64,000 nt of DNA, from positions 496,001 to 560,000 of the forward strand of contig JAACJO010000019.1 of assembly GCA_013368445.1 (NCBI GenBank), in the 5' to 3' direction. The position numbers were made by a program, and so were the translations under genes. The notes beneath the pieces were generated by a model that did not search any database, was not told the origin of the DNA, and saw only the letters and a program-made list of their open reading frames with translations. The DNA is from Leucocoprinus leucothites. Its lineage: Eukaryota > Basidiomycota > Agaricomycetes > Agaricales > Agaricaceae. Of the stretch, positions 11,945-21,985 are shown piece by piece. Numbering within the stretch: the first letter of the stretch is position 1; every line of letters starts with the position of its first letter.

Positions 11945-14115
11945 GTTCTCTCAGTACCCTTAAGACCGCACAGTACCAACATGGCTTCTCACCTGAACCG
12001 CCGTCTTCCCGTCCTTGAGTCCTTTCATCACCTGACCCGAGAAATCTATCTTCGTCTCCGGCCTAAACACCATAACGTAGCTTGACCCTCCAAAATGAAA
12101 CATTCCAATCTCATCTCCCTTCTTCACTCTCTGTCCCGCCTTCACAGTTGCCTCGGTGGACGAAACCTCCATCATCCCAATAGCTGCAAGCACCATCAAC
12201 CCAATATCTTTATTATCCGCCTCGATGAAAATCAAACACCTCGTAGCAACGTTTGTCAAGAATGCTTGAGAATATCCGTTATTTTCGATATCCGGGTTAT
12301 TGTTGGTCGCGGCGAAACCAAGCGTTGGTGATATAGCGTAATAGGTTCCTTGCACCTGAACAACTTTGACGATCTTCCCAGATACGTGACTGTGCCAGCG
12401 GTGATAGCGGAGTGGGGATAAGAAACTCTGGAAGACAGTTCCTCCAGTGAACTGTGGTGCAAGAGGATCGTCGTAGAGCAAATGTTGAAGCGAGTAAGGC
12501 TCGCCTTTGATCCAGAATGTATTCCGTTCTTCCACATTATGTCGAAGAGCATACGGAACCGACTCGCATCCGCTTACAATGACCCTATCATCGTGTGGCG
12601 ACGCTACAGGCCTCGCCTTAGGCCTGAAACGTCTTGTGAAGTAATCATCCAACGAGGCGTAGCCGAAGAATTCCTTTTTGGGATCACACTCGAACGTCTC
12701 TACGAATCCAGGAATCTCCTTCAAGGCTTCAGGGCTGAACCATCCTCCTGTATCGTTCGTAAGGACGTATCGCGAAGCCGGGGAGGCAATAAATTGCGAC
12801 CACACGTTCAAGATGCGTTTGAGTTGAGCATTAACTTTGGCGTTGATGAACATTCGAAAACCGGCGGCCGTGCACATAGGCCATTGAAACATGACTTCGA
12901 TAGGAATCGCAGCATAGTTGGTACCGTTCGGAGGGAATGCCGGGGCCATGGTCAAGATTCGGTTGAGGTGGGATAACATATGTTCATAGTTACGAATCTA
13001 ACCGTCCCATCGTCAATATAGTGATACCGATACTGGTTGACAGAATGAGTGTGCACTCACTTGGGGTCGGAGACCCGATGGGTCCATCAAATATTGTCGC
13101 GTACTGGGGATTTCGTCGAACATTTGGTGAAATCCCATATATATTTCTGCATCGCCCTCGATTAAGTCTCGAAATTCGCGTATGACAGGGTGGGATTGAT
13201 CAGGACCATCATGTTGTGCCGCAGAATGAGCTGTATGGACAGTCGCAGAGAAAACAGTAGTAGCGAGGTAAAGCGTATACACGAAAAGGCGCTTCATTGC
13301 ACTTCGAAAAGTCAGAGCGTAGAGCACCTAGGGAAACACAATTCGTCTTTTATACTCCCAGGGACCGAGCCGAGCCGAATACAGACTTAGTGGGGCATCA
13401 AAGCACTCTTGGCCTAGATTTCCAGAACCGTGGTGTGGAACGATAACGCGGTTGAGGCTTCTGTAGGCGGCCGTGGCAGTTGTTCACCTTCATGGGCCCT
13501 TGAGAACAGGTAGCCAGCATCGTGGTGGCAGAAGGAAGCCCAGAAAGGAGGTAGAAGGAAGATGTGCGAGCCTGAACATCAGTGCAAAATCATTGAGTCG
13601 ATAAAGCCTTTGAGCGAGTATTTTACCCCAGTTTTTGGGTGGTCACCACTGCCGTTTAAGGATAGCGCTTAAGCAGTACAAAGAAGTAATCGACCACGTT
13701 GTTTCCGTCTGATAAAGAATCAGCTGTTTTTGCGCGGATATTCTGATTGAAGTTTTTATTTTGCTACTGCTGCTCGGTAGAACATTTGACATCTTGTCAG
13801 AGATGCTCCCAGTCAGCCACACCAACACTAGAACCAATGAGGTGAACACATACCTGGAGATCTATCATTTCCGCCATTATCGCATCCTATATAGCCTCCA
13901 ACAACACAAATAAGGGACTTATCATGCTTAGGCTTCGGAGCTTCCAGAACAGCCTTTCCCAAGGTTGAGTTCTGTCGAACAAGAAATGAAGATCCAGACC
14001 TTGATATCCAAAGTAGCTTGCGAGCAGGTGGCGAGCCTCACAGGAGAGGAGAGGAAAATGGAAAGGCCTGAGTGCCAGGCCAGGCTAGGTAACCGAGTAT
14101 CTCGGTACATGACGA
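11945..14115. repeat. Segmental duplication, unit 2
   Basis: Direct repeat partner of 7828-9995. The promoter side (13298-14115) matches 9193-9995 in patches, including the GAGCGAGTATTTTACCCC segment and the region around the shared GGTACATG. The MITE-like element at 14145 lies just beyond its end. Confidence 0.75.
11960..13297 (-). CDS. PsiD-like / phosphatidylserine-decarboxylase-family pyruvoyl decarboxylase, copy 2, with signal peptide
   Basis: Two exons (13297-13061 and 12997-11960, 63-nt intron at the same place as copy 1) give 424 aa. The copies agree over their length, most strongly in WPMCTAAGFRMF, ESVPYALRHNVEERNTFWIK and the C-terminal SSTEATVKAGQRVKKGDEIG. The catalytic elements remain: YHRWHSHVSGK and self-cleavage site GMFHFGGSS, identical to the GMFHFGGSS I recall from PsiD. 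Next to the presumed catalytic Asp this copy reads SPHDDRVIVSG where copy 1 has SPLDGRVIASG, so the usual Gly after Asp is replaced; this could lower activity. The N-terminus MKRLFVYTLYLATTVFSATV looks like a signal peptide. The ATG at 13297 matches the start of copy 1; further upstream only a non-ATG codon is in frame. Confidence 0.87.
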
Positions 14116-14144
14116 AGGTGGGCAGGCAAGCGATCAAAATATTA

Positions 14145-14780
14145 CAGTAATAGACCGGTCACGCTTACACTATCACTCACTTGTACAGTGGCGATTTCTA
14201 TGCTCAGTCCGCATCTTGCTTTCCAGTTTTTTGTGCCAAACTATGTGTAATAGGTGTATATGCAATGTACGGTACATTTTTAAGCAAGTCATTTCATTTT
14301 ACGAGCAATAACCTGGGTTGTATGTGTTTAGCATGACTAGACAAAATAAGATACTAGCCACTGTTGCCTCAAAAATCGCATGTTAGCTACCATTTCTATC
14401 TCAGTTTATGCGCCATTGAGCAACTAATCATTCACCAAAGTTTTGTGATCATTGGATGTAAGGAGGCCGTTTGAGGTCATGTCAGAGGAATTCTTATTAG
14501 GGAGGAGAACGTAACGCAAATGTGACAGATCATTACTATTTTAGTAATGACATCAGAAATTTGTAATGGTGTACAAGTGGCCCGGGAAGTCAAATACAAC
14601 ACTAGCTGGAGTTTTTGACGCACTGCACCACGAGAACTAAAGCTCTGGACACAAAATTTTGGATATACTAGGAGCAGATATTTAGCATTTCCCATGCAGA
14701 ATCTTGAGTCAATTGGACTGGATATGACGGAAAAAACAACCATAATTCAATTGGGTGTACACGTGACCGGTCTATTACTG
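14145..14780. mobile_element. MITE-like non-autonomous DNA transposon (636 bp, TA target duplication)
   Basis: The left end reads CAGTAATAGACCGGTCACG followed by CTTACAC. The right end is its reverse complement, with two mismatches over 26 bp (TGTACAC in place of CTTACAC). Each end is flanked by TA (14143-14144 and 14781-14782), as for Tc1/mariner and pogo/Fot1-type elements that duplicate TA. No transposase frame is present; the 88-codon minus-strand frame inside (14477-14743) has no recognisable motif. The element is therefore probably mobilised in trans. Ends are precise because the inverted repeats and the TA duplications coincide. Confidence 0.85.
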
Positions 14781-15059
14781 TAGTACAAACTACACGGCCG
14801 GCACGTGATTAAGAGCGAGCACCAAACACTGTAGCACTGAACAGGGGGGGTCTTTGATCACGAAAGTAGTAAACTCCAAAGAATGAGTTAATTAACGGAT
14901 CCAGAAGAAACTGTTCATCCTAATTTACATCATGGAAATATATATATCACTTCCAAAATATGAGAACGACTACTGGGGTAACAAGGCTTTCCTCCTAGCT
15001 AGGACATGAGCTAGAATAAAGGAACCCGAAAGGTCCGAGCAGGGTAAGAATATCTCGCT

Positions 15060-15628
15060 TCATGCAATCGTGATCCTCTTCGGCTCTTGCTCAGGTGACG
15101 ATTTAGGGAAAGTAATCGTCAACACACCATCCGCCATAGCAGCTTTGATATCGGCATCCTGAAAGCGTCCTGTCAAAATGAATGTCCAGCTACAATCGAG
15201 CAGCAATACTCACCTTGATGCCCGGAGGAAGCCTCAAAGTCCTTGAGCTCTTGCCATAGCTTCGTTCTCTAATAGCATATCCACCTTCCTCGTGCTCTGC
15301 CGAGGATTTTGTCTCGGCAGAAACATTGAGGAGACCATCGTGGACGGAAAGCTGGACGTCTTCCTTTTGAACGCCGGGAAATTCAAAGGTAGCAGTTACG
15401 AGGTTCTTTTCAGCGTCCTCGTGCAAGTCCATCCTATACACAGGATGTCAATATTGTTTCCGCGATCGGTGTAATGTCACAAACATACCTTGGTCTGAAT
15501 GATCGAGCGGACTTGTCACCGTTACGCTCGGACTGCTGCAGGGCCTTGTTGTTGATGTACGGCCTGAGGGCATGCTCAAAGAGGCGGTCGAAGTTGGCGA
15601 AAGGCTCGTAGAAGATAAAGTCAGACAT
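15060..15628 (-). CDS. HSP20 / alpha-crystallin small heat-shock protein (152 aa)
   Basis: ATP-independent chaperone that holds unfolding proteins in oligomers, cytosolic (no targeting signal). Three exons, 15628-15489, 15433-15214 and 15158-15060, with two 55-nt introns, join in phase to 153 codons with stop. The N-terminal arm is MSDFIFYEPFANFDRLFEHA. The alpha-crystallin domain runs from about residue 48: MDLHEDAEKNLVTATFEFPG, then KEDVQLSVHDGLLNVSAE, the RERSYGKSSRTLRLP strand and, in exon 3, MADGVLTITFPK, which is the usual ADGVLT signature. The short C-terminus PKRITIA carries the I-x-I type motif (ITI). Length is normal for fungal HSP20. The next plausible promoter elements are two heat-shock elements upstream. 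A dead paralogue lies at 3511-4112. Confidence 0.93.
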
Positions 15629-15730
15629 GATTTGGGATCGATTAGTGCTTGAGTTCAGTGAGCAGTAAATATTGAGAGTAATGGGTAGCTTGGCCGGTAA
15701 CACGTTGGTTTATATCCTCTGCAGACCGTG

Positions 15731-15738
15731 TTCTCGAA
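15731..15738 (-). promoter_or_regulatory. Proximal heat-shock element
   Basis: TTCTCGAA, an inverted pair of nGAAn units (TTCnnGAA), about 103 nt upstream of the HSP20 ATG. HSF1 binding is inferred from the motif and its position. Confidence 0.5.
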
Positions 15739-15820
15739 TGGTCGAGTACGTTCCTAGAGAGCATCGTAGTATCTTCGAGGCAGGGCTGGGTGTGCCTCCA
15801 GTCGCATCGAGCACAGTGTA

Positions 15821-15833
15821 GAACATTCCAGAA
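15821..15833 (-). promoter_or_regulatory. Distal heat-shock element, perfect three-unit
   Basis: GAACATTCCAGAA, three alternating nGAAn units with exact 2-nt spacing (GAAnnTTCnnGAA), 193 nt upstream of the HSP20 ATG. This is the consensus HSF1 trimer site. Confidence 0.75.
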
Positions 15834-16100
15834 CGACACCGTGGAGTACACCCGGACAATGCTTTATTTAGCCCAAAGACAGAAGGAGCGACTAATCGAG
15901 AGGAGTAGATGTTTGTTTGTTATCTCGTGAATTCCACGCCGGCCCCGAATCCGACGAGCCAATGGATGAGGATAGATGAATGTGTGAAATCTCCAGGACT
16001 TGGCCGTGACGCGTGACTGTTCGCGTTCGTTACAGTCACAATGGCCGTTGGGTGGCTTTCTGGGTATATGTAGTTTTAAAGCGGCACGGCCTGTCGGTTC

Positions 16101-16184
16101 GTGGGTAAGAGTAGTGGAGGTTGAGCTCCATAGATGCGGTTCGTGAGCAAGAGCAGCGGAGGTTGAGCTCCATAGATGCGGTTC
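16101..16184. repeat. Two-unit 42-bp tandem repeat
   Basis: Units 16101-16142 and 16143-16184 differ at four or five positions and share GGAGGTTGAGCTCCATAGAT. They lie in an open minus-strand frame that I do not regard as a gene. Confidence 0.85.
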
Positions 16185-18968
16185 GCTGCACTGAGGCCAA
16201 GTTGTGGGAGCGCGAGAAACAGCCAAAGGGGTACCTGCGTGGGCAAGTGGTCTTGAATTGCCTCGATCCCGATGCGCTTTACTCAGGGGCGACCGAGCAC
16301 TTGTTTCGAAATTTGAGTTGCCATTCAGCAGGAGCTTACGAGCGACTGCTGTGGTGGATAATCTTGAGATCATTGTTCCCCGGTCATCTTTGAAAGTACG
16401 AGAGTTAGGAACTAGCCCCAAAAATGTTTGCGGGTAGCCAGCCTTTGCCGAAAACATGCAAATAAACATATCAATGAAGCAGTCCACGAGTAACCTGCCA
16501 GCCTAAAATTCAACAAGACCAGGTGATTCGACAGTCGATGAAACGTGTTTCCCCCTCCCACAATAACACCACATTCTAAATCATGCCGAGTAGAACCACG
16601 TTAATGAATTCTTGTGGTACCAGACGAGGCAACACCAGGATGAAGCGGTGGTCGCATTTTGGCGAGGGACCGCTGAGCGCCGAATAGTCATATACACATA
16701 GCCAGAAAGGAACCCCCAAAAACAGACTCGCGATGCCTGGTGCCATCGCGGGCATTACAGAGTGAATGGGTCGTGCCTAGAGATGGTGTTGGATAAACAA
16801 AGGCCCATCCTTCTCCCCAATGTGGTCAAGGCTGGGCAGGTAGAGCTATGACAAAACCGAACCTCCAATATTTGGTTGACCGCGGGATCGAGAAAACCGG
16901 CATGACATTTCAGAGTTGTCAGAGGTACCGAGAGATTGCAAGCCGATTCGGGTAGGTTCCCGAGAAGTGAGGAGCACATCGGTCAGCCTGGCTTAGCGTT
17001 CACCGCCTGCCGTTCTTGTTGAACCGTCCAAAACAAGTTTTGACTCGACATGCAAGGGCCCGAGCTTGTTGATCAATCACGTGAGCTGTATTTTTCCAAA
17101 TTTGGGGTCGTCGGTAATCATGTCATCCATCAATGCATAAAAGTCGGTGCGTCGGTGATTCGGGCACTGGGGCAATGAGTCAAATGATGATCCGTGAAGA
17201 AAAACAAACATTGAGAATGAGTTAGCCTGACATCGGGGCCGTTGGGGGTATATAAGACTGGATGTGCTTGGTGGCAGTTTTCTCGATGCCCGCCTACTGT
17301 GACTCTGGGTGGGTTTATTCGCTCCTCTTCATCTCTCCCAGACTTCTCTCCCCTCTCATCCTGCTGGACCTCTCCTCTCCCCTTCCCCTTCCCCCCCCCC
17401 CCCTCTCCTCTCCTCTCCTCTCCTCTCCTCTCCTCGTCGTTCCAGGTTGCTGAATTGCTATTGCTGCGCAGATGGGCTCAACCGGTAGCACGAAACAGAA
17501 ACAGAAGGAATGATGTCACTATTACTGAAGGTGTTCATTCATTGGCTGCTCGATGGTCTCCCGATACGACGGCCTGTCTTACTGTTCTGATAATTTGGCT
17601 GCTTCGCGTCCTCTGGTTTATTATTGGGTCTCTCATTATAGACGAAAATAAACCTCCGAGTGTGACCGTGCATCAAGCTCAGGCCCGGATCTTCTATTTC
17701 AAAGCTCCAAGAGGTGATATACACTTGTTATCTACGAGCGCTCTCTCTCATGATTGTCGAAAATGCTGTTCAAAGCGTCCGATTTTCAAGATTCATAAGC
17801 GCGCCTTTTGTCCATGCACAGGTTCAACCAGGAGAAGACAAGTACATATTCATGGAGCTAACGCCAAGCGAGGGAAAAGGGATGTGTCAGCCGTACCTGC
17901 GTTGCTGACAGAACTGACTCGACTCACGTCTCGTGATTGTGATTGTCGGCTTATGATACGCTGGAAACCTGGACATTGATGATTGTCAGTGGTTACGCAA
18001 GACCTGTTTGATGGGCCGATTGCTAGGGAACAAAGTACGGCTGTGCATAGCCCGCGCCCATGTGCACAAGATTGTCTTCATCTAGGGCCACGTAACCGCC
18101 TCATCTTTCTACTATCAGGAAATTCAGTTTGTATGATGAAATTCACTCGAGTTCTCCACAGTCCGTGAACTGCGGTCGTACTCAACGGAGAGAACCGCGC
18201 TTTGATGAGTGTTCTGCGGCGTCTGAGCACAGACTGTGCCGCAGGGATTACGCGTGCGCCCCGTAGAAGCCAGAAGCTTGGGTTTGGGCGTGCGCACAGA
18301 GCGGTATACATTTTAAGAGCATCAGACAGCGGCAAGTCGGCCCACGAAGCTCCCTAATTTGGAGTGTGGAATGTAAAACAGCGGGATAGGAGGCCCGAAC
18401 GCGGGTTATGTTCGGCCATGGATATGGCTAAACCCTACGCCCAGAACTCGGGAACACGGCGCCCCATACACGAGGTGCTTTGACATTAGCAAGTTTGGTG
18501 ACGGCGGACGGCGGCGTTGGGCGGTATGCCTCGGGATTGGGGCGGGGCGCATCAGAGTGGGAATAGAAGGCGCGGGGCAGTGCAGCATGACGTGCGCAGT
18601 TAGCCTGATTAGGAAACAGGGCGGGAGAAGCATGTGTAAATTTGCGATAGAAGCGCAGTTTTGTCAGCATCATGTTCGATCGCGCTTCCGCTTTTGGATT
18701 GATGGCGACGAGATATGACTCGGCTTGGGAAAACATCGAGGAGACGCCTCAACTGGTCTGTGCGCATAATGGGCTGAAAACGCAACGTAGATAGCTACAG
18801 ACGACATAGGAATACCTGTACGACGTGTAGCTGGAGATGGGCGACGTGGAATACACAGGATTTCACCGGAATATGGACGGGCGGCCGCTGTGCCTGTCAA
18901 ATTAGCCGGGGCGCGGGTCCGGCGTCGGAGTTTGAAAAATGGCTGTGGAGGACCTTATATAGAGGGAT
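16185..18968. other. Gene-poor region upstream of the bZIP gene, with polypyrimidine tract
   Basis: No convincing gene. A plus-strand frame of 245 codons (17242-17979) crosses a C-run and (TCTCC)n tract at about 17390-17435 and looks compositional. A TATATAA sequence near 17249 and CT-rich DNA could mark an unrecognised promoter. A TGAGTCA (AP-1/Gcn4-type) site lies at 17176-17182. Confidence 0.35.
17390..17435. repeat. Polypyrimidine tract: C run followed by (TCTCC)n
   Basis: A run of about 13 C followed by about six CTCTC/TCTCC pentamers on the plus strand. Simple repeat, prone to length variation. Confidence 0.9.
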
Positions 18969-18975
18969 TGAGTCA
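18969..18975 (+). promoter_or_regulatory. Gcn4-type response element (TGAGTCA) upstream of the bZIP gene
   Basis: Exact TGAGTCA (reverse complement of TGACTCA) about 195 nt upstream of the bZIP start codon, with a second exact copy at 19071-19077 overlapping the donor site of the leader intron. Such sites mediate autoregulation of cpc-1/cpcA in other fungi; autoregulation here is inferred. Confidence 0.5.
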
Positions 18976-18976
18976 G

Positions 18977-19164
18977 ATGCTATTCATCGTTTCTTCCCCA
19001 ACAACCACCCCCCCCAACCAGCACTGGGCAGACTCTCCTGTCGAGTGCACTATCCTTGCCGAGGCATCTGTGAGTCATTTGTACCATTTTTTGCTACGTT
19101 TGTGGCCTACGTCCATTGTGTTGCGCTTGCGCAGTTTTCAAAGACAAATCTTATCGCTCAGTAA
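18977..19164 (+). other. Possible spliced upstream ORF (40 codons) ending on the bZIP start as TAATG
   Basis: ATG at 18977 opens 31 codons to 19069. A leader intron 19070-19134 (GTGAGT...GCGCAG) then joins nine more codons and a TAA at 19162-19164. The A of the main ATG at 19164 is the last base of that stop. Without splicing the frame would run past the main start. Translational control of Gcn4-type genes by uORFs is well known. Doubt: a TATATAG at about 18957-18963 would put transcription start close to, or after, this ATG. Confidence 0.35.
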
Positions 19165-20837
19165 TGGCTTCGTCGTCTATGACAGCCCCTACGTCGAGCT
19201 CTTATGCTCAGACAAATGTCCATGCATATGCGCATTACCCAGAGGGTCTCAATAGCTCTCCACAATGGACCGCTCACTCTGTTATGCCTTCCTCGTCGGC
19301 AATGGACAGCGGCACCTCATCTAAAGAACCCCTTCATCGCGACACAGCGCTGACATCATCCCCCCATTCCAGAACTACAGGGCTACCATCTACGGTGTCC
19401 TCTTCCAATACAGCTTCTTCTCGTTCTTCGAACGTCGCAATTTCATCTCCAATCAATAACTCTTCATACATCAACTCGTGCCACAATGCAGGCTCAGTTC
19501 TAAATCAACCCTCGTCCCCTTATATTTCGGTTACCCGCTCTAGTGCCCAATCGGCCTCTGAACCCTCGGTTCCAACCCACTCTTCTAACAATGTCTTAAT
19601 CCACTCTTCGACCCGTCCTCGGACGTCTAACCAGGTCTTTGCTTCCACTACCGATTTGGCAGCCCACTATGGAATTCCCACCACCCTTCCTCCACTGCCC
19701 AGCATTAACAAACGCCGCCCAGTATCAGTGACACAGCCTCCGTCTCATTCCACAGCTGTTCCCGACTTCAACGCACTTAAAGCCAACTATCTTAACATGC
19801 TCTCTGAAAAGTCTGAGTCCGCCCCTGCTCCATTGACCACTGACATGTCGAGCGCAACGGTGTCACCAGCTGATCTTCAGCAGCCCATCGCCGGTGATTT
19901 CAGTGATCTCGAGGGTCTCCTCCGCAGTCTAGGTAATTCCTCTCCGAGCCCTCTATCGATCGAGTCTCATCCATCCTCTTCAGCGCAAAGCGCTACTGCT
20001 CAGTCTGAAATGTCGTTCGAGCCTAATGAGTTCCTGACCTCGCCATGGACACCGTCCTTGGACGCGTTCGGTGATTCTCCCGGCGAGACGCCCCTCAGCG
20101 AATTCCTCAATACTCCCCTTATCGACGATGGCGCGGCCATGTTCACTGATCCGCTATTCCCACCTGAGTCTCCATTGTTCGATGCAACTCTTGGTGACTT
20201 TGAGTCATCTAAGGCACCGTCGGGTCCGTCGCTGGATGCTTCAGAGCTTTTAACCTTCTCGCCCACTTCGCCCAACCTCGACGATACTCTCGCCCTCAAT
20301 CCTTCGCACCTTGTTTCGCCCTCTGTCTCTATGGGCAACGCCTTCCCCGCTCCATCTCCCGCCAATTATGTTTCATCTCCCGCAGTTCAAGAATTGTCGG
20401 AGGCTGAGGTTGCTTCCCGTCGCCGAGCCTCGGCAACAGGCACTCGCAAGAACGTCACCGTTGACTCCCTTGTCCCTCTCGATGCGCCCACTCAACCGCG
20501 GAGATACCTCACTCCGTCAGCGACATCCAAGAAAGATCTGCCTGCCGTGTTTGCTCGTAAACGCGCTCGTCAACAGATGCTTGATGGTGAAGAAGATGAG
20601 CTCGAATGTGAGCCACTCAAGCCAAATGCCACCGAGCTCGAGCAGATCGAGTGGAAGCGAAGACAAAATACTCTCGCTGCGAGGAAGAGCCGGAAGCGTA
20701 AGCTCCAACATCAGCAAGAGCTCGAGACGCAAGTCAACAACCTCGCTCAAGATAGGGAGAAGTGGAGACAGCGCGCGTTGACGCTTCAGGGGATCCTTCA
20801 GGCGAACGGCATTCCTTTTGCTGACTTCCAGGACTAA
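19164..20837 (+). CDS. Gcn4/Cpc1-like bZIP transcription activator (557 aa)
   Basis: Predicted master activator of amino-acid biosynthesis genes under starvation (general/cross-pathway control), nuclear. Single coding exon. The basic region with NTLAARKSRKRK (the bZIP N-x7-R signature) starts about 50 residues from the C-terminus, followed by a short leucine zipper (heptads around QELETQVNNLAQDREKW). The phrase LKPNATELEQIEWKRRQNTL before it is typical of the Gcn4/CpcA class. The N-terminal 450 residues are Ser/Thr/Pro-rich and acidic in the middle (DFSDLEGLLRSLG, ESPLFDATLGDFE), like an activation domain. The start at 19164 (MASSSMTAPTSSS) was chosen because a leader intron 19070-19134 precedes it and a more upstream ATG would fall inside that intron. 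TGAGTCA sites and a possible uORF lie upstream. Confidence 0.88.
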   Translation: MASSSMTAPTSSSYAQTNVHAYAHYPEGLNSSPQWTAHSVMPSSSAMDSGTSSKEPLHRDTALTSSPHSRTTGLPSTVSSSNTASSRSSNVAISSPINNSSYINSCHNAGSVLNQPSSPYISVTRSSAQSASEPSVPTHSSNNVLIHSSTRPRTSNQVFASTTDLAAHYGIPTTLPPLPSINKRRPVSVTQPPSHSTAVPDFNALKANYLNMLSEKSESAPAPLTTDMSSATVSPADLQQPIAGDFSDLEGLLRSLGNSSPSPLSIESHPSSSAQSATAQSEMSFEPNEFLTSPWTPSLDAFGDSPGETPLSEFLNTPLIDDGAAMFTDPLFPPESPLFDATLGDFESSKAPSGPSLDASELLTFSPTSPNLDDTLALNPSHLVSPSVSMGNAFPAPSPANYVSSPAVQELSEAEVASRRRASATGTRKNVTVDSLVPLDAPTQPRRYLTPSATSKKDLPAVFARKRARQQMLDGEEDELECEPLKPNATELEQIEWKRRQNTLAARKSRKRKLQHQQELETQVNNLAQDREKWRQRALTLQGILQANGIPFADFQD

Positions 20838-21985
20838 GTGCGAATGTATTTCGATAATATACCTCTTATTTCTTTCTCTTTCTTTTTATGATATCCCTCT
20901 CTTATCAAAGTACTCGTCTCTCTGTTCTGAACTGAGTAGTAGATGATCGACTTCATTGCTTCTGCGTGGTCATCTTTTATCATGGTGCTTATTTGTATAA
21001 CATGGTCGTATCTTATAAACTCGCTTTAGCACCTTCAGGCCTTCGTTTTATGTCCATCCTTTCTCTCCCTATGTCTGTAATACGTCTCAAAAGATCTTTT
21101 GTCCGCTCGTCGTCGTAGTAGTGCGCTTGAATATGCGGAGTTACGTCCTCTGCAATAACCACCTCGATTTCTCATGATCGAACTGTGTGAATCCTGAGTT
21201 TGAGTGAGTCACCTAGTGTAGGATGCGTGTGTACGATGACATTTGGGGAACTCTAGGCAGCGGCATCGGCATTCCCACCGAGGAAGCCCGCCGGCAGAGG
21301 TCACTTGATATGTTCGTCCTTGGGTCAGATGGCTAACCGTGTGCTATTTCGATATACAATGCGTTCCAATTTGACAGGTTCCAAATTCAGATGACGGTGT
21401 TTGAACGACGCCATTGGAATAATGACTCGAGATGAGGCGATGTTATGCCGTGTGCTCTTATCTTTCCTTGTCGAGCTGGGATTGAATGAATAAGTTTGTC
21501 GTTGATGTCTTTCTTCCGCATAAAGCTAATAAGGAGAGTGGCTATAATTACATCCTGATGCATGGCGCATCAGCCTCGTCGGAGTCATTATCATATGGAA
21601 CCGTGTTAGACAACGCGTTTGAATATGAGCGTCGTGCCGCAGTAGAACAAGGAACATGTGGGAGGTCGCCTTTTTCGGAACCTAGTTAATGAGCACACGC
21701 TGACAGGGCATATCGGGTCGGGCTGTGTTGGGTTCAATGATCAGTTTCTATCGGGTGATAGTTGACCAGCGTCGACTATGAGCGTCCATTAGCCTCAATC
21801 ATTGGTCTATTGTTGCATCCATCTTTAATCAATTAAAGATGAAGATCTACTACTAGAAACACAGGTGAACGTGAATGATCATTAATTTTACTCTGGATGC
21901 GTAGGGCATCACGGTCATTGTTCCAGACATACCGCTTCACCTGATATTAACTCGCCAGCATCATCCCTTGACTCAACCTGGGATT
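20838..21985. other. Intergenic between convergent bZIP and ABC genes
   Basis: The two genes converge. The first 200 bases hold T-rich 3' UTR-like sequence. A 67-codon frame at 21486-21689 has an ATG but no recognisable motif. Nothing else seen. Confidence 0.4.

Noticed and set aside
7844..13297. A psilocybin-type biosynthetic cluster around the PsiD-like genes
   Set aside because: No kinase, methyltransferase or P450 partner is in the window, and both copies carry signal-like leaders.
15864..16487. Minus-strand open frame of 207 codons with two EPHLWSSTS repeats
   Set aside because: The repeat is only the 42-bp tandem duplication translated; no conserved domain or intron structure.
17242..17979. 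Plus-strand open frame of 245 codons after a TATATAA-like sequence
   Set aside because: It crosses a polypyrimidine repeat, has Ser/Pro/Leu composition set by the repeat and no recognisable motif or homologue.
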